Notes: a model not told the origin generated them from the sequence alone. Shown: positions 54,892-63,707, counted from the stretch's first letter. The stretch is 64,000 nucleotides of DNA from Chitinophaga pinensis (GCA_945901065.1 CAMDKI010000003.1:248001-312000); one strand, 5' to 3'. Translations and numbers: made by a program.

Positions 54892-55734
54892 ATGGCAGCA
54901 GCAGCAGAATTGAAGGAAATCGCAAGCCAAGTAAGGCGCGACATTGTACGCATGGTTCACGCCGTTCAATCGGGTCACCCGGGTGGCTCATTGGGCTGCG
55001 CCGACTACTTGGTTACCCTTTATTTCAATACCCTGCGCCACAACCCTAAGTTTGCTATGGACGGTATTGGCGAAGATTTGTTTTTCTTGAGCAACGGGCA
55101 CATCTCGCCAGTATGGTACAGTGTGTTGGCGCGTAGTGGTTACTTCCCGGTTAGCGAGTTGTCTACCTTCCGCAAGCTCGATACGCGCCTGCAAGGCCAC
55201 CCCACCACCAAAGAGCACTTGCCTGGCGTGCGCATTGCATCGGGCTCGTTGGGTCAAGGCCTTTCGGTGGGTATTGGTGCTGCCGAAGCGAAGAAACTAA
55301 ATGGCGATGACCATTTGATATATACCTTACACGGCGATGGCGAATTGCAAGAGGGCCAAATATGGGAAGCGGCCATGTATGCCGCCCATAATAAAATTGA
55401 TAACCTAATAGCGGCCGTTGACTGCAACGATGCACAAATTGACGGCCACGTGGAAGAGATACTAAGCCTTGGCAACCTGCGCGCTAAGTGGGAAGCTTTC
55501 GGTTGGACGGTTTTAGAAACCAATGGCAATGTAATAGAACAGGTACTTACTACGTTAGATACTGCGAAGCGCTTAACCGGACAGGGCAAACCCATTGTAA
55601 TACTGATGAAAACGGAGATGGGCAAAGGTGTCGACTTTATGGAAGGCAGCAACAAATGGCACGGTATAGCACCTAGCGATGCGCAATTGGCACAAGCTTT
55701 GGATCAATTGCCTGAAACATTGGGAGACTATTAA
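54892..55734 (+). CDS. Transketolase, N-terminal (thiamine-diphosphate-binding) subunit
   Basis: 280 residues forming the first half of a split transketolase of the pentose phosphate pathway. HAVQSGHPGGSLGCADYL and the TPP motif GDGELQEGQIWEAAMYAAHNKIDN are clear. The ATG at 54892 starts the domain; an upstream start would overlap the promoter. The second half is encoded at 58676, after two unrelated vWA genes. Confidence 0.93.
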   Translation: MAAAAELKEIASQVRRDIVRMVHAVQSGHPGGSLGCADYLVTLYFNTLRHNPKFAMDGIGEDLFFLSNGHISPVWYSVLARSGYFPVSELSTFRKLDTRLQGHPTTKEHLPGVRIASGSLGQGLSVGIGAAEAKKLNGDDHLIYTLHGDGELQEGQIWEAAMYAAHNKIDNLIAAVDCNDAQIDGHVEEILSLGNLRAKWEAFGWTVLETNGNVIEQVLTTLDTAKRLTGQGKPIVILMKTEMGKGVDFMEGSNKWHGIAPSDAQLAQALDQLPETLGDY

Positions 55735-55774
55735 TACCTACCCGGAAACGGGAAGTAACGTGGGTTACTAGGTA
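55735..55774 (+). ncRNA. Predicted three-way-junction RNA element after the transketolase N gene
   Basis: Directly after the stop: outer stem TACCTA/TAGGTA (55735-55740 with 55769-55774), hairpin CCCG-GAAA-CGGG (55741-55752, GNRA loop), two As, hairpin GTAAC-GTGG-GTTAC (55755-55768). All 15 pairs are Watson-Crick. No T run follows. It may be a cis-acting mRNA structure; function is inferred. Confidence 0.5.
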
Positions 55775-55823
55775 AGTCTGGTAATGTTTCCTTAGTTTTA
55801 GTAAGCAAGCCTTAATGTAATTG

Positions 55824-57242
55824 TTGAAACCTATAGCACAACCCACTTTCCATACACCGCACCGCCTTAGCGCTTTCGCAAAGGCGACTATGCTAGCGAT
55901 GGTGCTATTTGCAGCGCAGTTTGCACAAGCCCAACAAGAAAAATTCCAACCCAAAACACAGCGTATTCTTTTTGTACTCGATGCATCGGGCAGCATGTAC
56001 GAGAGCTTTGATGGTGCCAACCGATGGGAAACCTCTAAACAGCTCTTGGGCCAATTGGTTGACAGCCTAAACCAAGCCAACCCGCGTATTGAAATAGGCC
56101 TTAGGGTGTTTGGCCACCTATATCCCAAGGAACAAAAAAACTGCCAAGACAGTAGGTTGGAAGTGCCCTTTGCTACCCGAAATGCCTCACAAATAAAAAC
56201 ACTGCTAGCGGGCATTACGCCGCAAGGTTGGACTCCGATAGCTTATTCGCTTCGCAACTCAGTCGATGATTTTCCGGTAACAGCCGGTTCTGTAAACTCC
56301 ATTATTCTTATTACGGATGGCTTGGAAACGTGCGGGGCGAATCTATGCGACATGGCCCAGTTTTTGGCCGATAGGCGCATTACCGTTAAGCCCTTCATTA
56401 TAGGCTTGGGCCTAAAACCCGACGACCGGAAACATTTTGATTGCCTAGGTACTTACTTTGATGCATCAACCAAAAGCAATTTCAAGAGCGTGTTGGATAC
56501 AGTGGTAAGCCGCTCATTATCATTAACAACGGTGCAAATCAATTTACTTAACGAAGGTGGGCTGCCCAAAGAAACCAATATAGCGATAAGCCTATACGAC
56601 CACCACAACGGGGCTTTATTATACAACTTTATACACAGCCTCGATAGCAAAGGCCTACCCGATACCTTAAAGCTAGACCCTATGGGCAGCTACGATATGT
56701 ATGTGCACACGTTACCGCCGCTTGTAAAAAAGGGTATTATACTAGAGCCTGGCCTGCACAACATCATCAGCCAACCCAGCGCACAGGGGGTGCTTAAGTT
56801 TAGGGACAACGCAGGAGGCCAAAGCCCATTGGGTATACCCATATTGATTGGTAACGAAAAGGGGGCAACTATATACCAGCAGCTGGTAAACTCAGAAACG
56901 AAATATTTGGCGGGTACTTACCGTATTGAGGTGCTTACACTGCCCCGTATGAGCATGGTAGTGGAGGTGGTAGCAGGCAAAACCAAAGAAATAGTAATTG
57001 ACCGACCCGGCACCCTGCAAACCATAACCGAGAAGAAAGGGGTAGCTGCCATATATAGAACCATAAATGGACAACTGGAAATGGTACGCGACTTTAAGCG
57101 CATTGGGGCCAAAGAAAATACCGATCTATTACCTGGCGAGTACACCATCGTTTATCGTTGGGACCATAAGAAATTCAGTATCTATACCGATCAAACTAAG
57201 TTTAAAATTCAATCAGGCTCAACCACTATATTGGCACTTTGA
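55824..57242 (+). CDS. Secreted von Willebrand factor A domain protein, copy 1
   Basis: 472 residues. A signal peptide with basic n-region ends at AQAQQ; the vWA domain (residues 46-220) has the MIDAS motif DASGS (53-57), with SILITDGLETC later. Cysteine pairs (KNCQDSR, ETCGANLC) match the paralogue. A beta-rich C-terminal half follows, with repeated LPGEYTIVYR-like ends. The start is TTG (55824, or 55821); the first ATG would remove the basic part of the signal. Overlaps the next gene by four bases. Similar vWA-carboxypeptidase-like proteins bind ligands at the envelope. Confidence 0.78.
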   Translation: MKPIAQPTFHTPHRLSAFAKATMLAMVLFAAQFAQAQQEKFQPKTQRILFVLDASGSMYESFDGANRWETSKQLLGQLVDSLNQANPRIEIGLRVFGHLYPKEQKNCQDSRLEVPFATRNASQIKTLLAGITPQGWTPIAYSLRNSVDDFPVTAGSVNSIILITDGLETCGANLCDMAQFLADRRITVKPFIIGLGLKPDDRKHFDCLGTYFDASTKSNFKSVLDTVVSRSLSLTTVQINLLNEGGLPKETNIAISLYDHHNGALLYNFIHSLDSKGLPDTLKLDPMGSYDMYVHTLPPLVKKGIILEPGLHNIISQPSAQGVLKFRDNAGGQSPLGIPILIGNEKGATIYQQLVNSETKYLAGTYRIEVLTLPRMSMVVEVVAGKTKEIVIDRPGTLQTITEKKGVAAIYRTINGQLEMVRDFKRIGAKENTDLLPGEYTIVYRWDHKKFSIYTDQTKFKIQSGSTTILAL

Positions 57243-58672
57243 AAAACCCTGCCCACATACAACCCCTAACCCAAAAGCGGTGGCTTTATGTCGCAATCAT
57301 GGTGGTATTGTGCATGTTGGCATTGCCAATGGCACTAAAGGCTCAGCAACAGCCCGAGCCACGCACGCGCATCCTTTTTTTACTTGATGCATCGGGCAGC
57401 ATGACCAATAATTGGGGGACCAACAGTAATGAGAGTAAGTGGGCCTCGGCTAAGAAAATACTATCGGAGATAGTAGATAGCTTAGCTGGCGACCCTGATT
57501 TGGAATTGGCGCTACGGGTATATGGCCACCTGTACAGTCCTACCCAGCGCAATTGCGAGGATACTAGGCTTGAAGTAGGTTTTAGCCGCAATAGCGCATC
57601 GTACATTAAAACCAAGCTGGCACAGATAAAACCCAAAGGCATTACTCCTATAAGCAATAGCCTTACCAAAGCTGCTGGAGATTTTCCTAAACTACCGGGT
57701 AGGCATATTATTATTTTGATGACCGATGGCATTGAGAGTTGTGAAGGCGACCCTTGCGAAATTGCCAAAATGCTCGAAACCAATGGTATTGTATTGAAGC
57801 ACTTCGTTATCGGGTTTGGTATACAAGATTTTGAGAGTGAAGTGTTTGATTGTGTAGGTACCAATTTTAACGTGCAAGACGAAACCTCATTTAAGAGCTC
57901 GTTGAACTTGATAATGAACCGCATATTAAACCAAACGACCTTGCAAGTGGAGTTGTTGGATGAGTATAAAAAACCGATTGAAACGGACATAAACATGTCG
58001 TTTTACAGCGCCCAACACCACGTGTTACAATACAACCTATACCATACCCTGAACACCAAAAACCAGCCTGACACGCTACACCTTGACCCAGTAACCGACT
58101 ATGACGTAGTGCTGCACACCATACCTCAAATTAGGCTCGATAATATTATACTGAAACACAACGAGCACAACGTAATAAAGATAGATGCCGCCCAAGGCCT
58201 TATAAACTATAGTGTGCAAGGCAACCTTACCGACCCTGGGCTGGTAAACCGACTTAAATGTGTAGTGCGCGATAGTAAAACCAAACAGATAATACATGTG
58301 CAAAACCTGGGCACTAGCGAAAAGTACCTAAAAGGCACTTACGATTTGGAGTTGCTTACCCTACCACGGCAATACCACTATGGCGTAAACGTGAGCCAGG
58401 CAAAGCCACAACAAATAAGCATTACCGCGCCTGGGTTGCTCAACGTAATAAAGAAGGCGGAAATAATTGGAGGCCTTTTTGTTACAAATAAGGATGGTAA
58501 ACTTGAAAAGATATTGGAATTGGCTTCGGATACTAGAACGGAAAATATAGCTTTGCAACCAGGTAGTTATACCTTGGTGTACCGGCTAAAGAACAATAGC
58601 AGCATGCACACCACCAAAACCGCGATTATTGAAATTCGTTCTGGCGAGTCGCAAAATATAAACCCGTTTTAA
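57239..58672 (+). CDS. Secreted von Willebrand factor A domain protein, copy 2
   Basis: 477 residues, a paralogue of the previous protein over its whole length. Signal peptide ending LKAQQQ; MIDAS DASGS (50-54), then LALRVYGHLYSPTQRNCEDTRLEV and IILMTDGIESCEGDPCE, matching the copy-1 segments. The TTG start overlaps the upstream stop (TTGA) and ends 3 bases before the transketolase C gene, so all three are probably translated from one mRNA. Confidence 0.8.
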   Translation: MKNPAHIQPLTQKRWLYVAIMVVLCMLALPMALKAQQQPEPRTRILFLLDASGSMTNNWGTNSNESKWASAKKILSEIVDSLAGDPDLELALRVYGHLYSPTQRNCEDTRLEVGFSRNSASYIKTKLAQIKPKGITPISNSLTKAAGDFPKLPGRHIIILMTDGIESCEGDPCEIAKMLETNGIVLKHFVIGFGIQDFESEVFDCVGTNFNVQDETSFKSSLNLIMNRILNQTTLQVELLDEYKKPIETDINMSFYSAQHHVLQYNLYHTLNTKNQPDTLHLDPVTDYDVVLHTIPQIRLDNIILKHNEHNVIKIDAAQGLINYSVQGNLTDPGLVNRLKCVVRDSKTKQIIHVQNLGTSEKYLKGTYDLELLTLPRQYHYGVNVSQAKPQQISITAPGLLNVIKKAEIIGGLFVTNKDGKLEKILELASDTRTENIALQPGSYTLVYRLKNNSSMHTTKTAIIEIRSGESQNINPF

Positions 58673-58675
58673 GCT

Positions 58676-59635
58676 ATGGACCTTAAGGATATTGAAGTTA
58701 CTGGCAATAATGATACCCGCTCGGGTTTTGGCGCCGGACTATTGGAATTAGGTGATACAAACCCTAACGTGGTGGGCCTTTGTGCCGACCTTACGGGTTC
58801 CTTGAAAATGGATGCCTTTCAAAAAAAATACCCTGAACGCTTTTTCCAGACAGGTATAGCCGAGGCCAACATGATAGGCATAGCTGCTGGCCTAACTATT
58901 GGGGGCAAAATCCCCTTTGCGGCTACGTTTGCCAACTTTGCTACGGGCCGTGTGTACGATCAAATTCGTCAATCGGTAGCTTATTCTGAGAAGAACGTAA
59001 AAATTTGTGCCTCTCACGCGGGCCTCACCCTTGGCGAAGACGGCGCTACTCACCAGATATTAGAAGACTTGGGTTTGATGAAGATGCTGCCAGGTATGGT
59101 GGTAATTAACCCATGCGATTATAACCAAACCAAAGCCGCTACCTTGGCTATTGCCGAGTATGTAGGCCCTGTGTACTTGCGTTTTGGTAGGCCAAAAGTG
59201 CCTATTTTTACCCCTGCCAACCAAAAGTTTGAAATCGGTAAGGCTTGGACCATTAACGAAGGTACCGATGTAACCATATTTGCTACTGGCCATTTGGTAT
59301 GGAAAGCCGTTGAAGCCGCGCAGCAATTGGAGGCGGAAGGCTTAAGTGTGGAGCTAATTAATATCCACACCATTAAACCTTTGGACGAAGAAGCTATTCT
59401 AAAGTCTGCAGCCAAAACCCGGTGCGCGGTGTCGGCGGAAGAGCATAACTACCTAGGTGGCCTTGGTGAAAGCATAGCTGGACTGCTGGCGCGCAAGAAT
59501 CCTTGCCCATTGGAAATGGTTGCCGTGAATGACACTTTCGGCGAAAGTGGCACACCAGAGCAACTAATGACCAAGTATGGTATTGATACTGCCGATGTAT
59601 ATGCAGCCGCTAAACGCGCTTTGGCCCGCAAATAG
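58676..59635 (+). CDS. Transketolase, C-terminal subunit
   Basis: 319 residues completing transketolase: the pyrimidine-binding domain (SGFGAGLLELGDTNPNVVGLCADL, FFQTGIAEANMIGIAAGL with the catalytic Glu) and the C-terminal domain (GTDVTIFATGHLVWKAVEAAQQL). Acts with the N-terminal subunit at 54892. Three bases after the second vWA gene. Confidence 0.93.
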   Translation: MDLKDIEVTGNNDTRSGFGAGLLELGDTNPNVVGLCADLTGSLKMDAFQKKYPERFFQTGIAEANMIGIAAGLTIGGKIPFAATFANFATGRVYDQIRQSVAYSEKNVKICASHAGLTLGEDGATHQILEDLGLMKMLPGMVVINPCDYNQTKAATLAIAEYVGPVYLRFGRPKVPIFTPANQKFEIGKAWTINEGTDVTIFATGHLVWKAVEAAQQLEAEGLSVELINIHTIKPLDEEAILKSAAKTRCAVSAEEHNYLGGLGESIAGLLARKNPCPLEMVAVNDTFGESGTPEQLMTKYGIDTADVYAAAKRALARK

Positions 59636-59706
59636 TACTGCCTTATATTGCTTAGCACCGGTTTTTGGCATGGTTTTAAGGTAAGCTAATGCCATAGCCA
59701 AGGCTA

Positions 59707-60243
59707 ATGCACGAAAACGAAAAAGCCATACTGGAAGCTTTTAATGACCCCACCCAACGTGAGGCCGCTTTTCGTATGCTGGTAAACGAATATAGCAAAC
59801 CCCTTTACCGCCAGATATACCGCTACACCAACAATCATGAGGATACCAACGATGTATTGCAGTTGGTCTTGATTAAGGCTTGGCGCTATTTAGATAACTT
59901 TAGGGGCGATGCCTCGCTGTATACTTGGCTGTTCCGCGTCGCATTTAATGAGTGCCATACCTTTGCAAAGCAGCAACAGCGCAAGCAATTGCACCAACTA
60001 CCCGACCACTACGATGCCCCTGATACTGATACTGGCGGCCCTTCCGCCGAAGAAATACAGCAAAAGCTGTTGGCAGCCATAGAAACCTTACCCGAAAAAC
60101 AGCGCGAAGTCTTTACACTCCGCTATTACGAAGAAATGCCCTACGAAGAAATGAGCCGGCTACTCGGCACCAGCGAAGGCGCCCTGAAAGCTAGCTACCA
60201 CCATGCCGTGAAAAAGATTGAAGCGGTGCTTAAGGGAGAATGA
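59707..60243 (+). CDS. ECF-type RNA polymerase sigma factor
   Basis: 178 residues. Region 2 (PLYRQIYRYTNNHEDTNDVLQLVLIKAWRYLDNFRGDASLYTWLFRVAFN) and region 4 (IETLPEKQREVFTLRYYEEMPYEEMSRLLGTSEGALKASYHHAVKKIE) are complete. No anti-sigma gene follows; a hairpin terminator does. Confidence 0.93.
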   Translation: MHENEKAILEAFNDPTQREAAFRMLVNEYSKPLYRQIYRYTNNHEDTNDVLQLVLIKAWRYLDNFRGDASLYTWLFRVAFNECHTFAKQQQRKQLHQLPDHYDAPDTDTGGPSAEEIQQKLLAAIETLPEKQREVFTLRYYEEMPYEEMSRLLGTSEGALKASYHHAVKKIEAVLKGE

Positions 60244-60270
60244 GTGCTTGATTATAGATTTATGAAGTAT

Positions 60271-60312
60271 ATCACTCCTTCTGGTCCAAGGTCAGCTAAG
60301 GGAGTGATTTTT
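60271..60312 (+). terminator. Terminator after the ECF sigma gene
   Basis: An 8-bp stem (ATCACTCC with GGAGTGAT) around a 22-base loop, followed by TTTTT. Confidence 0.65.
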
Positions 60313-60333
60313 ATGGGCAAGGGGTAAAGCCGC

Positions 60334-60519
60334 CTACTTCCTAGTAGACAACAACAGCATCAATAATCCAAATGCCAGCATAGCCGCACCGGAGTATAGG
60401 TTCAATTCTTTGCCGAATGCCGTGCTGGTAACTACCGTAAACGCTACAACTATAAGGATGATGCCCAGGATGGTGAAGAATGAGCCGATAAGAAACCGAA
60501 GGTCGGAGATGCGTTCCAT
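60334..60519 (-). CDS. Small two-helix membrane protein, probable symporter partner
   Basis: 61 residues, two hydrophobic helices (RFLIGSFFTILGIILIVVAF, LYSGAAMLAFGLLMLLLS). It begins 2 bases after the symporter stop, in the same leftward unit. Small membrane subunits accompany some SSS transporters; this one has no recognised family. Confidence 0.6.
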   Translation of the reverse strand: MERISDLRFLIGSFFTILGIILIVVAFTVVTSTAFGKELNLYSGAAMLAFGLLMLLLSTRK

Positions 60520-60521
60520 AG

Positions 60522-62174
60522 TTAGCGGAAAATAAAGTTGAGTAAAATAACCAGTGCCAGTATCAATATAGCCAGTGGTATAGGGCGTTTGTACCAGTGC
60601 TTCTCGGTTTCTACTGGCCGCGGGGTAAGACTGTATACCAAGCCGTGCAGTTCGGTTTCGGGCTTAGGTGCGGTAAAGAAGCTTATAACTATAGTGGTAA
60701 CAAAACAGCTCGTCCAGGATACAATGGCAATCATAAAACTCTGCGCCATGGTCGATTGAAACTCATATAGATTGGCAATCCAAGCACCCTTGTCTTCGGC
60801 ACCCGTAAGGCCATGGCAAAGGGCTGCGCCCACGGTACCTGCCACTAAGCCCCAAAAGGCGGCGTGGCCAGTGGTGCGTTTCCAGAACATACCTAGGAAG
60901 AACGTGGCGAACAATGGCGCATTCACGAAGCCGAACACCAGTTGCAGCATGTCCATGATGTTATTGAACGTGGAAGCCAAGTAAGCAGTAGCAATAGACG
61001 CTACAATGCCGAACACCGTGGCCAGTTTACCCACAGTTAGGTAATGCGTATCGCTGCCCTTTTTATTGAAGTATGCTTGGTATATATCAAAGGTAAACAC
61101 GGTGTTGAATGCCGTAACGTTGCCCGCCATACCGGACATAAACGAGGCCAATAAGGCTGTAATGCCCACGCCCAACAAACCGGTAGGGTAGTAGTGCCCA
61201 ATAAGGGTGGGCAACGCCATGTTGAAATCGGTAGTGCCATCGGCTTTTATGGGCAGCTCTACGCCTGCGCCTATGTTTTGTAAGGCAATAATGAGGATAC
61301 CGGGCAAAATAACGATAAAGGGCATCAGCATTTTGGGGAAAGCCGCTATCAATGGCGTGCGCTGTGCCGCGCTCATGCTGCGGGCTATCATGGCGCGCTG
61401 CACCACCAAAAAATCGGTACACCAATACCCGAACGAGAGTACAAAACCCAAGCCCATGGCCATACTCCAAATGTTTACGCCCATAGGGTTATCGGCGGCA
61501 TTATCCATGTGCTGCCAAGAGTGGGTCATTACGGGCGGCACGTTTTTTACCACACCTTCCCAGCCGCCAACCTCGTGCAAGCCAATAAATACCACGGGCG
61601 CAATACCCAATACTATTAAAAAGAACTGCAGCACCTCGTTATACACCGCACTCGTGAGGCCGCCCAGCAGGGTATAGCCCATCACAATGCCCGCCGCCAA
61701 CAGAATAGAGAGGTTAAAATCCCAGCCCAATATCACTTGCAGCAGCATGGCTAGCGCATACAGCGATATACCAGAGGAGAAGATAGTCATAAACGCAAAC
61801 GTAACAGCGTTGAATCCGCGGGTCTTTTCATCAAAGCGCAGGGCCAAGTACTCCGGTACAGAGCGGGCGCGGCTGCCGTAGTAAAACGGCATCATAAACA
61901 CCCCCAAAAACACCATGGCCGGTATAGCGCCTATCCAATAGAAATGGCTGGTCATAATACCGTACTTGGCGCCCGAGGCCGCCATGCCTATCACTTCTTG
62001 CGCGCCCAAGTTGGCCGCTATAAAGGCCAAGCTCGTTATCCAGAGCGGCACAGCGCGGTCGCTTATCAGAAAATCGGTACTGGTGCGCACCCGGCGTTTT
62101 ATCAGGTATCCAATACCCAGTACAAATACGAAATACAAAGCAATAATGAGGTAGTCGACAGGACTAAGATGCAT
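60522..62174 (-). CDS. Sodium:solute symporter (SSS family, SGLT-like)
   Basis: 550 residues and about 14 helices importing a solute with sodium. Characteristic segments: DYLIIALYFVFVLGIGYL at the start, FLISDRAVPLWITSLAFIAANLGAQEVIGMAASGAKYGI (sodium-site helix 1), GGLTSAVYNEVLQFF, and the GMAGNVTAFNTVF signature region. SGLT-like members move sugars, sialic acid or inositol; substrate unknown. The ATG at 62172-62174 was chosen because it starts the first helix; the 43-residue extension begins with TTG and crosses an operator-like palindrome. Confidence 0.9.
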   Translation of the reverse strand: MHLSPVDYLIIALYFVFVLGIGYLIKRRVRTSTDFLISDRAVPLWITSLAFIAANLGAQEVIGMAASGAKYGIMTSHFYWIGAIPAMVFLGVFMMPFYYGSRARSVPEYLALRFDEKTRGFNAVTFAFMTIFSSGISLYALAMLLQVILGWDFNLSILLAAGIVMGYTLLGGLTSAVYNEVLQFFLIVLGIAPVVFIGLHEVGGWEGVVKNVPPVMTHSWQHMDNAADNPMGVNIWSMAMGLGFVLSFGYWCTDFLVVQRAMIARSMSAAQRTPLIAAFPKMLMPFIVILPGILIIALQNIGAGVELPIKADGTTDFNMALPTLIGHYYPTGLLGVGITALLASFMSGMAGNVTAFNTVFTFDIYQAYFNKKGSDTHYLTVGKLATVFGIVASIATAYLASTFNNIMDMLQLVFGFVNAPLFATFFLGMFWKRTTGHAAFWGLVAGTVGAALCHGLTGAEDKGAWIANLYEFQSTMAQSFMIAIVSWTSCFVTTIVISFFTAPKPETELHGLVYSLTPRPVETEKHWYKRPIPLAILILALVILLNFIFR

Positions 62175-62184
62175 GTAGCGGCGG

Positions 62185-62206
62185 TTTACATTATAGCTAA
62201 TGTAAA
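62185..62206. promoter_or_regulatory. Operator-like palindrome upstream of the symporter
   Basis: TTTACATTA-TAGC-TAATGTAAA, perfect 9-bp arms and a 4-base spacer, 11 bases before the symporter ATG. Typical of a dimeric repressor site; the regulator is not in the window. Confidence 0.6.
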
Positions 62207-62327
62207 TGGTTAAAGTGAGATAAGGAAATAGTAACGGAAGAAAATCCCTGACGCAAAGGCCTATGAACCACCAGCCAAGCACCAAGGGGGTTTTGTCGTC
62301 CAAGAAGTGAGGATTGGTGGGGCTTGT

Positions 62328-62352
62328 CTCGTCTCGCCTCAGGCGAGACGAG
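62328..62352. repeat. 11-bp palindromic hairpin, relative of the dispersed repeat
   Basis: CTCGTCTCGCC-TCA-GGCGAGACGAG, perfect. The tip CGCC-x-CAGGCG is shared with 29053-29088 and 52541-52576. Confidence 0.6.
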
Positions 62353-62498
62353 GGTTTGGGGGGGGGTGGCTGCTAAAGATGTAAAGGGTTGAGGGAGTGT
62401 GGGTTGTGGGATAGGTGGAGTCGTAAATGGTTGATTATCAATGTTTACAATGATTTTATTGTCAAAGTTTTTGACAATTTTTTAATTGTTAGCTAGCG

Positions 62499-63377
62499 CT
62501 ACAATATCAGCTCCTTTGAATATTCGGTTACGGGTTCTTTTAGCAGAAAATCAGAAAACTCTTTCTTTGAGTTGAAGCCATGAATTTTTTGACGGAAGGA
62601 CTCAACTACTTTTGGGTCTTCAATTGCCATTCTGCGACAGGCACTAATTTTCAGAAAATCCTCCTCCATGTCGATACCTAAAAAGCGCCTATTGGCTAGA
62701 TTGGCTGCAATGCCAGTAGTACTGCTGCCCGTAAATGGATCTAGTATCCAAGCGTTGGGTTGCGTGGAAGCTAGAATCAATCGAGTTAATACTGACAAAG
62801 GTTTTTGGGTAGGGTGTTTACCGCATTTTTTCTCCCAAGGGGCAATTGCGGGTAACTTCCATACATCTTTCATTTGCTTGTCGCCATTCAATTGCTTCAT
62901 CAATTCATAATTGTAATAATGGGGCACCTTTTCGCTTTTGCGGGCCCAGATGATTTGCTCTGTGGAGTGGGTGAAATATCGACAAGAAAAATTCGGTGGT
63001 GGATTGGTTTTCTCCCATGTTACCACGTTCAGAATTTTAAAACCCAACTCAGTTAATATTTGCCCAATGGAAAAGATGTTGTGCATGGTACCGCTAATCC
63101 AAATGGTAGCATTGTCTTTCATTTTATCCCTTACCAGAGTAAGCCACTCACGGTTGTAGCTGTTTACAAACTCATATCCGCCCGACCTATCCCAATCCCC
63201 TTTATTAACGCTAACAATTTTGCCACTTTGAATTGATAGACCCCCATTGGATAAAAAGTATGGTGGATCGGCGAAAACCATATCGAATTTGTGGTCGAAT
63301 TGAGGGAGCAATAGGCGATTGTCACCATGAAGGAGCGTGAAGTTATTGTCGGTAGATTTCGAGTAAGGTTTTATCAT
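62499..63377 (-). CDS. DNA N6-adenine/N4-cytosine methyltransferase of a type II R-M system (beta class)
   Basis: 292 residues. Motif IV is DPPY (37-40), followed by the long conserved block FLSNGGLSIQ and VSVNKGDWDRS; motif I is DPFTGSSTTG (213-222), so motif IV precedes motif I as in beta-class enzymes. The block after DPPY closely recalls DpnA-type adenine methylases (GATC), but specificity is not certain. It protects host DNA against the endonuclease beginning at 63944. AT-rich relative to the core. Overlaps the upstream 80-residue gene by four bases. Confidence 0.88.
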   Translation of the reverse strand: MIKPYSKSTDNNFTLLHGDNRLLLPQFDHKFDMVFADPPYFLSNGGLSIQSGKIVSVNKGDWDRSGGYEFVNSYNREWLTLVRDKMKDNATIWISGTMHNIFSIGQILTELGFKILNVVTWEKTNPPPNFSCRYFTHSTEQIIWARKSEKVPHYYNYELMKQLNGDKQMKDVWKLPAIAPWEKKCGKHPTQKPLSVLTRLILASTQPNAWILDPFTGSSTTGIAANLANRRFLGIDMEEDFLKISACRRMAIEDPKVVESFRQKIHGFNSKKEFSDFLLKEPVTEYSKELIL

Positions 63378-63616
63378 TCCTCTATCATATCAGCCAAAAA
63401 ATGTAACATCAAACCAAGGTTATGTTTGCCTTCAACAAACCCGTACTTTTCGCAATCATCAGGTATTAAGAGTTCGCTTCTTTGGATATCAAAATCCTTT
63501 GCGACCATCCGGAGAGCCTGCACCAAAATATCAATTTTCCTAGATTTTTCATCAGGACTGATTTTTAAACTATTCTTTAGAGAGATAGGAGGTAGGCGCA
63601 AATCGTTAACTTCCAT
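63374..63616 (-). CDS. Small protein of the R-M operon, function unknown
   Basis: 80 residues, charged, predicted helical, no known motif (LPPISLKNSLKISPDEKSRKIDILVQALRMVAKDF ... FLADMIEE). Its stop overlaps the methylase start by four bases, so it is translated first in that unit. Upstream the minus strand has TATCTTTG (63638-63631), a -7 consensus match, 14 bases before the ATG. Confidence 0.65.
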   Translation of the reverse strand: MEVNDLRLPPISLKNSLKISPDEKSRKIDILVQALRMVAKDFDIQRSELLIPDDCEKYGFVEGKHNLGLMLHFLADMIEE

Positions 63617-63630
63617 AGTGATACTTTATA

Positions 63631-63638
63631 CAAAGATA
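63631..63638 (-). promoter_or_regulatory. -7 element for the methylase operon
   Basis: Reads TATCTTTG on the minus strand. The 91-base gap to the divergent controller gene must hold both promoters; TGATACTT occurs twice in it (from 63619 and from 63657). Confidence 0.55.
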
Positions 63639-63707
63639 AACGAATTTATTGCAAAATGATACTTATTGTATGTGGACTTTTAAATTAAGTTATAACACTT
63701 TCGTGTA

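Larger units (their letters stand above)
62175..62498. other. Regulatory and repeat-bearing intergenic region
   Basis: No gene in 324 bases. It holds an operator-like palindrome (62185-62206), an 11-bp hairpin (62328-62352), a G-run (around 62357-62366), and an 8-bp palindrome TTGTCAAA-GTT-TTTGACAA (62459-62477) followed by Ts. Confidence 0.6.

Noticed and set aside
62459..62477. Hairpin TTGTCAAA-GTT-TTTGACAA as a terminator
   Set aside because: The T run is on the plus strand but no plus-strand gene lies upstream; on the minus strand, where the methylase ends, there is no T run. Left as an unexplained palindrome.
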